Shown: positions 4,805 to 6,003 of the stretch, in pieces
How positions within the stretch are numbered: position 1 is the first letter of the stretch
Layout: every line of letters begins with the position of its first letter
Source of the DNA: Burkholderiales bacterium
GTDB taxonomy: Bacteria; Pseudomonadota; Gammaproteobacteria; Burkholderiales; Burkholderiaceae_C
Reading direction: 5' to 3'
DNA length: 6,003 bases
NCBI GenBank assembly: GCA_947453585.1
Contig: CANGHQ010000127.1
Coordinates: 1 to 6,003, forward strand
Notes under the pieces: generated by a model
Databases searched by the model: none
Seen by the model: the letters and a program-made list of their open reading frames with translations, nothing else
Told to the model about the DNA's origin: nothing
Translations under genes and position numbers: made by a program

Positions 4805-5941
4805 ATGATGAAACTCCGACTCAAATGGATTGTGATTGCCGCCGCCGTGGTGGCACTGGGTGCGGGGGGCTTTCACACCTGGCAAACCCGCAAACAGCAA
4901 AAGCTGCTGATTGATGCGCAGCAGGCCGCACAAAAAGACCGCCCGTCGGTGCAGCTCGCAGCCACGGACGTGGTGACGGTGCAAACCCTGCTGCTTTCGC
5001 AAGGCCTGCCCATTTCGGGCCAGACCAAGGCGGTGAACGCCGCTTTTGTCAAAGCGCGTGTGGCCGGTGAACTGCAAGACCTGCAGGTACGCGAAGGCGA
5101 TTTCGTGCAGGCCGGGCAAATCATCGCCCGGGTGGACAGCACCGAATACACCGCCCGCTTGCGCCAGGCCCAGCAGCAAGCCCAGGCCGCCAAGGCGCAG
5201 GTAGACATTGCCCAGCGCAGCTTTGACAACAACCGCGCGCTGGTAGACCAGGGCTTTATCTCCAAAACCGGGCTGGACGCATCGGCCTCTAACCTGGCTG
5301 CGGCCCAGGCCAGTTTCTCGGCCGCCCAGTCGGGCGCCGAAGTGCTGCAAAAAGCCGTGGAAGACACGGTCTTGCGCGCCCCCATTGCCGGCCAGGTGGC
5401 ACAGCGCCTGGCGCAAAACGGCGAGCGCGTGGCGATAGACGCCCGCGTGGTGGAAATTGTGGACGTGCGCCGCCTGGAGCTCGAAGCCACCGTGGCTGTG
5501 GCCGAAGCCATGCAGGTGCGCGTGGGTCAAAGCGCGCAACTCAGTTTTGAAGGCGCAGCCCAGAGCGTGGCCGCGCGGGTGGTGCGCATCAACCCCAGCG
5601 CCACGCCGGGCAGCCGCGCCGTCATGGTCTACCTGGCCATTACGGGCAACGAGGCGCTGCGCCAGGGCCTGTACGCCCAGGGCCTGCTGGCCACGGGCAG
5701 CGTCAGCGCGTTGGCCCTGCCTTTGAGCGCGGTGCGCACCGACAAACCAGCGCCTTATGTGCAAATGTTAGAGGGCAATCGCGTGCGCCATGTGCCCGTC
5801 GTCATGGGCGCGCGCGGCGAGCTCAATCAGCAAACCATGGTCGAAGTGAGCGGCCTGGCCGCTGGCGCGCAGGTCTTGATGGGCGGCGTGGGGCCCATGC
5901 TGGCCGACACCCAGGTCAGCACCAACGGCGGAGCGAAGTAA
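4805..5941 (+). CDS. RND efflux periplasmic adaptor (membrane fusion protein)
   Basis: A 378-aa HlyD/AcrA-type adaptor linking an inner-membrane RND pump to an outer-membrane channel. An N-terminal helix (about 8-23) anchors it; there is no lipobox cysteine, so unlike AcrA it is not a lipoprotein. The order is: lipoyl half (about 76-111, with VREGDFVQAGQIIARVDS), an alpha-hairpin coiled coil rich in Gln/Ala (about 114-186), the second lipoyl half (TVLRAPIAGQVAQRLAQNGE, 188-207), then beta-barrel and membrane-proximal domains ending at NGGAK. The start is the first of two tandem ATGs (4805, 4808); an in-frame ATG at 4757 would overlap tetR by 38 bases and put eight or more polar residues before the anchor, so it is less likely. 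No clear Shine-Dalgarno is seen, consistent with coupling to tetR 10 bp upstream. Substrates cannot be predicted. Confidence 0.94.
   Translation: MMKLRLKWIVIAAAVVALGAGGFHTWQTRKQQKLLIDAQQAAQKDRPSVQLAATDVVTVQTLLLSQGLPISGQTKAVNAAFVKARVAGELQDLQVREGDFVQAGQIIARVDSTEYTARLRQAQQQAQAAKAQVDIAQRSFDNNRALVDQGFISKTGLDASASNLAAAQASFSAAQSGAEVLQKAVEDTVLRAPIAGQVAQRLAQNGERVAIDARVVEIVDVRRLELEATVAVAEAMQVRVGQSAQLSFEGAAQSVAARVVRINPSATPGSRAVMVYLAITGNEALRQGLYAQGLLATGSVSALALPLSAVRTDKPAPYVQMLEGNRVRHVPVVMGARGELNQQTMVEVSGLAAGAQVLMGGVGPMLADTQVSTNGGAK
5930..5933 (+). promoter_or_regulatory. Candidate Shine-Dalgarno of the RND pump gene
   Basis: GGAG lies 11 bases before the ATG at 5945, inside the last codons of the adaptor gene. 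The spacing is slightly long but usable. Confidence 0.4.
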
Positions 5942-5944
5942 GCC

Positions 5945-6003
5945 ATGTGGTTCACCCGCGTCAGCCTGCACAACCCGGTGTTTGCCACCATGATGATGCT
6001 GGC
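5945..6003 (+). CDS. RND efflux pump inner-membrane subunit, N-terminal fragment
   Basis: Nineteen codons, MWFTRVSLHNPVFATMMML, open to the right edge. The pattern FTRVSxxNPVFATMxML is the classic N-terminus of AcrB/HAE1-type RND transporters, with a short cytoplasmic tip leading into the first membrane helix. It begins 3 bp after the adaptor stop, in the standard adaptor-pump order, and would be the proton-driven drug or metabolite exporter of the complex. Subclass and substrate cannot be judged from this piece. No outer-membrane factor gene is visible in the window; it may follow downstream or be encoded elsewhere. Confidence 0.88.
   Translation, partial: MWFTRVSLHNPVFATMMML

Noticed and set aside
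4799..5764. A 321-codon open frame antisense to the RND adaptor
   Set aside because: The opposite strand encodes a full, well-conserved adaptor; the antisense product is His/Gly/Leu-rich low-information sequence with no family motif, as expected from GC-rich codon bias.
1..6003. CRISPR arrays, tRNA or rRNA genes, or a toxin-antitoxin or phage defence module
   Set aside because: No regularly spaced repeats, no tRNA-like cloverleaf with CCA-end features, no rRNA-like sequence, and nearly all the DNA is accounted for by recognised genes.

Overview
The window looks like chromosomal DNA of a GC-rich betaproteobacterium, probably Burkholderiales and perhaps Comamonadaceae. This rests on GC-rich codon use, PdxH and MsrA sequence character, and an IS5-type transposase start. 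The family placement is an inference from protein appearance; no search was run.

Layout. (1) Positions 1-79 (minus) hold the first 26 codons of an IS5-family transposase running off the left edge; the IS end probably lies near 145. (2) Positions 80-283 are a gene-free, relatively AT-rich stretch holding the IS end, a 10-bp inverted repeat and probably the promoter of the next gene. (3) 284-922 (plus) is pdxH, pyridoxamine/pyridoxine 5'-phosphate oxidase. (4) Converging on it, 3943 down to 950 (minus) is a tightly packed four-gene unit: msrA, then 18 bp later an ABC ATPase, then a 4-bp overlap into an FtsX/MacB-type permease with a His/acid-rich extracytoplasmic segment, then a 4-bp gap into an exported DUF3299 protein with a CxxC motif. 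(5) A 170-bp divergent control region (3944-4113) separates this from (6) a plus-strand efflux operon: a TetR-family regulator (4114-4794), an RND periplasmic adaptor (4805-5941) and the first 19 codons of the RND inner-membrane pump (5945 to the right edge).

How it works together. The efflux half is a classical self-regulated tripartite pump locus. A good sigma70-like promoter (4062-4091) has a 20-bp imperfect palindrome over and just after its -10 box, ideally placed for the TetR protein to repress its own operon. The minus-strand half is less well understood. The ATPase/permease/DUF3299 trio resembles a little-studied envelope ABC system that, from memory, is linked to zinc in Vibrio (zrg locus). 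Here it sits behind msrA, a methionine repair enzyme, and no DUF2796-type metal-binding partner is visible. That cluster is the most interesting part of the window; everything else is ordinary housekeeping or efflux content.
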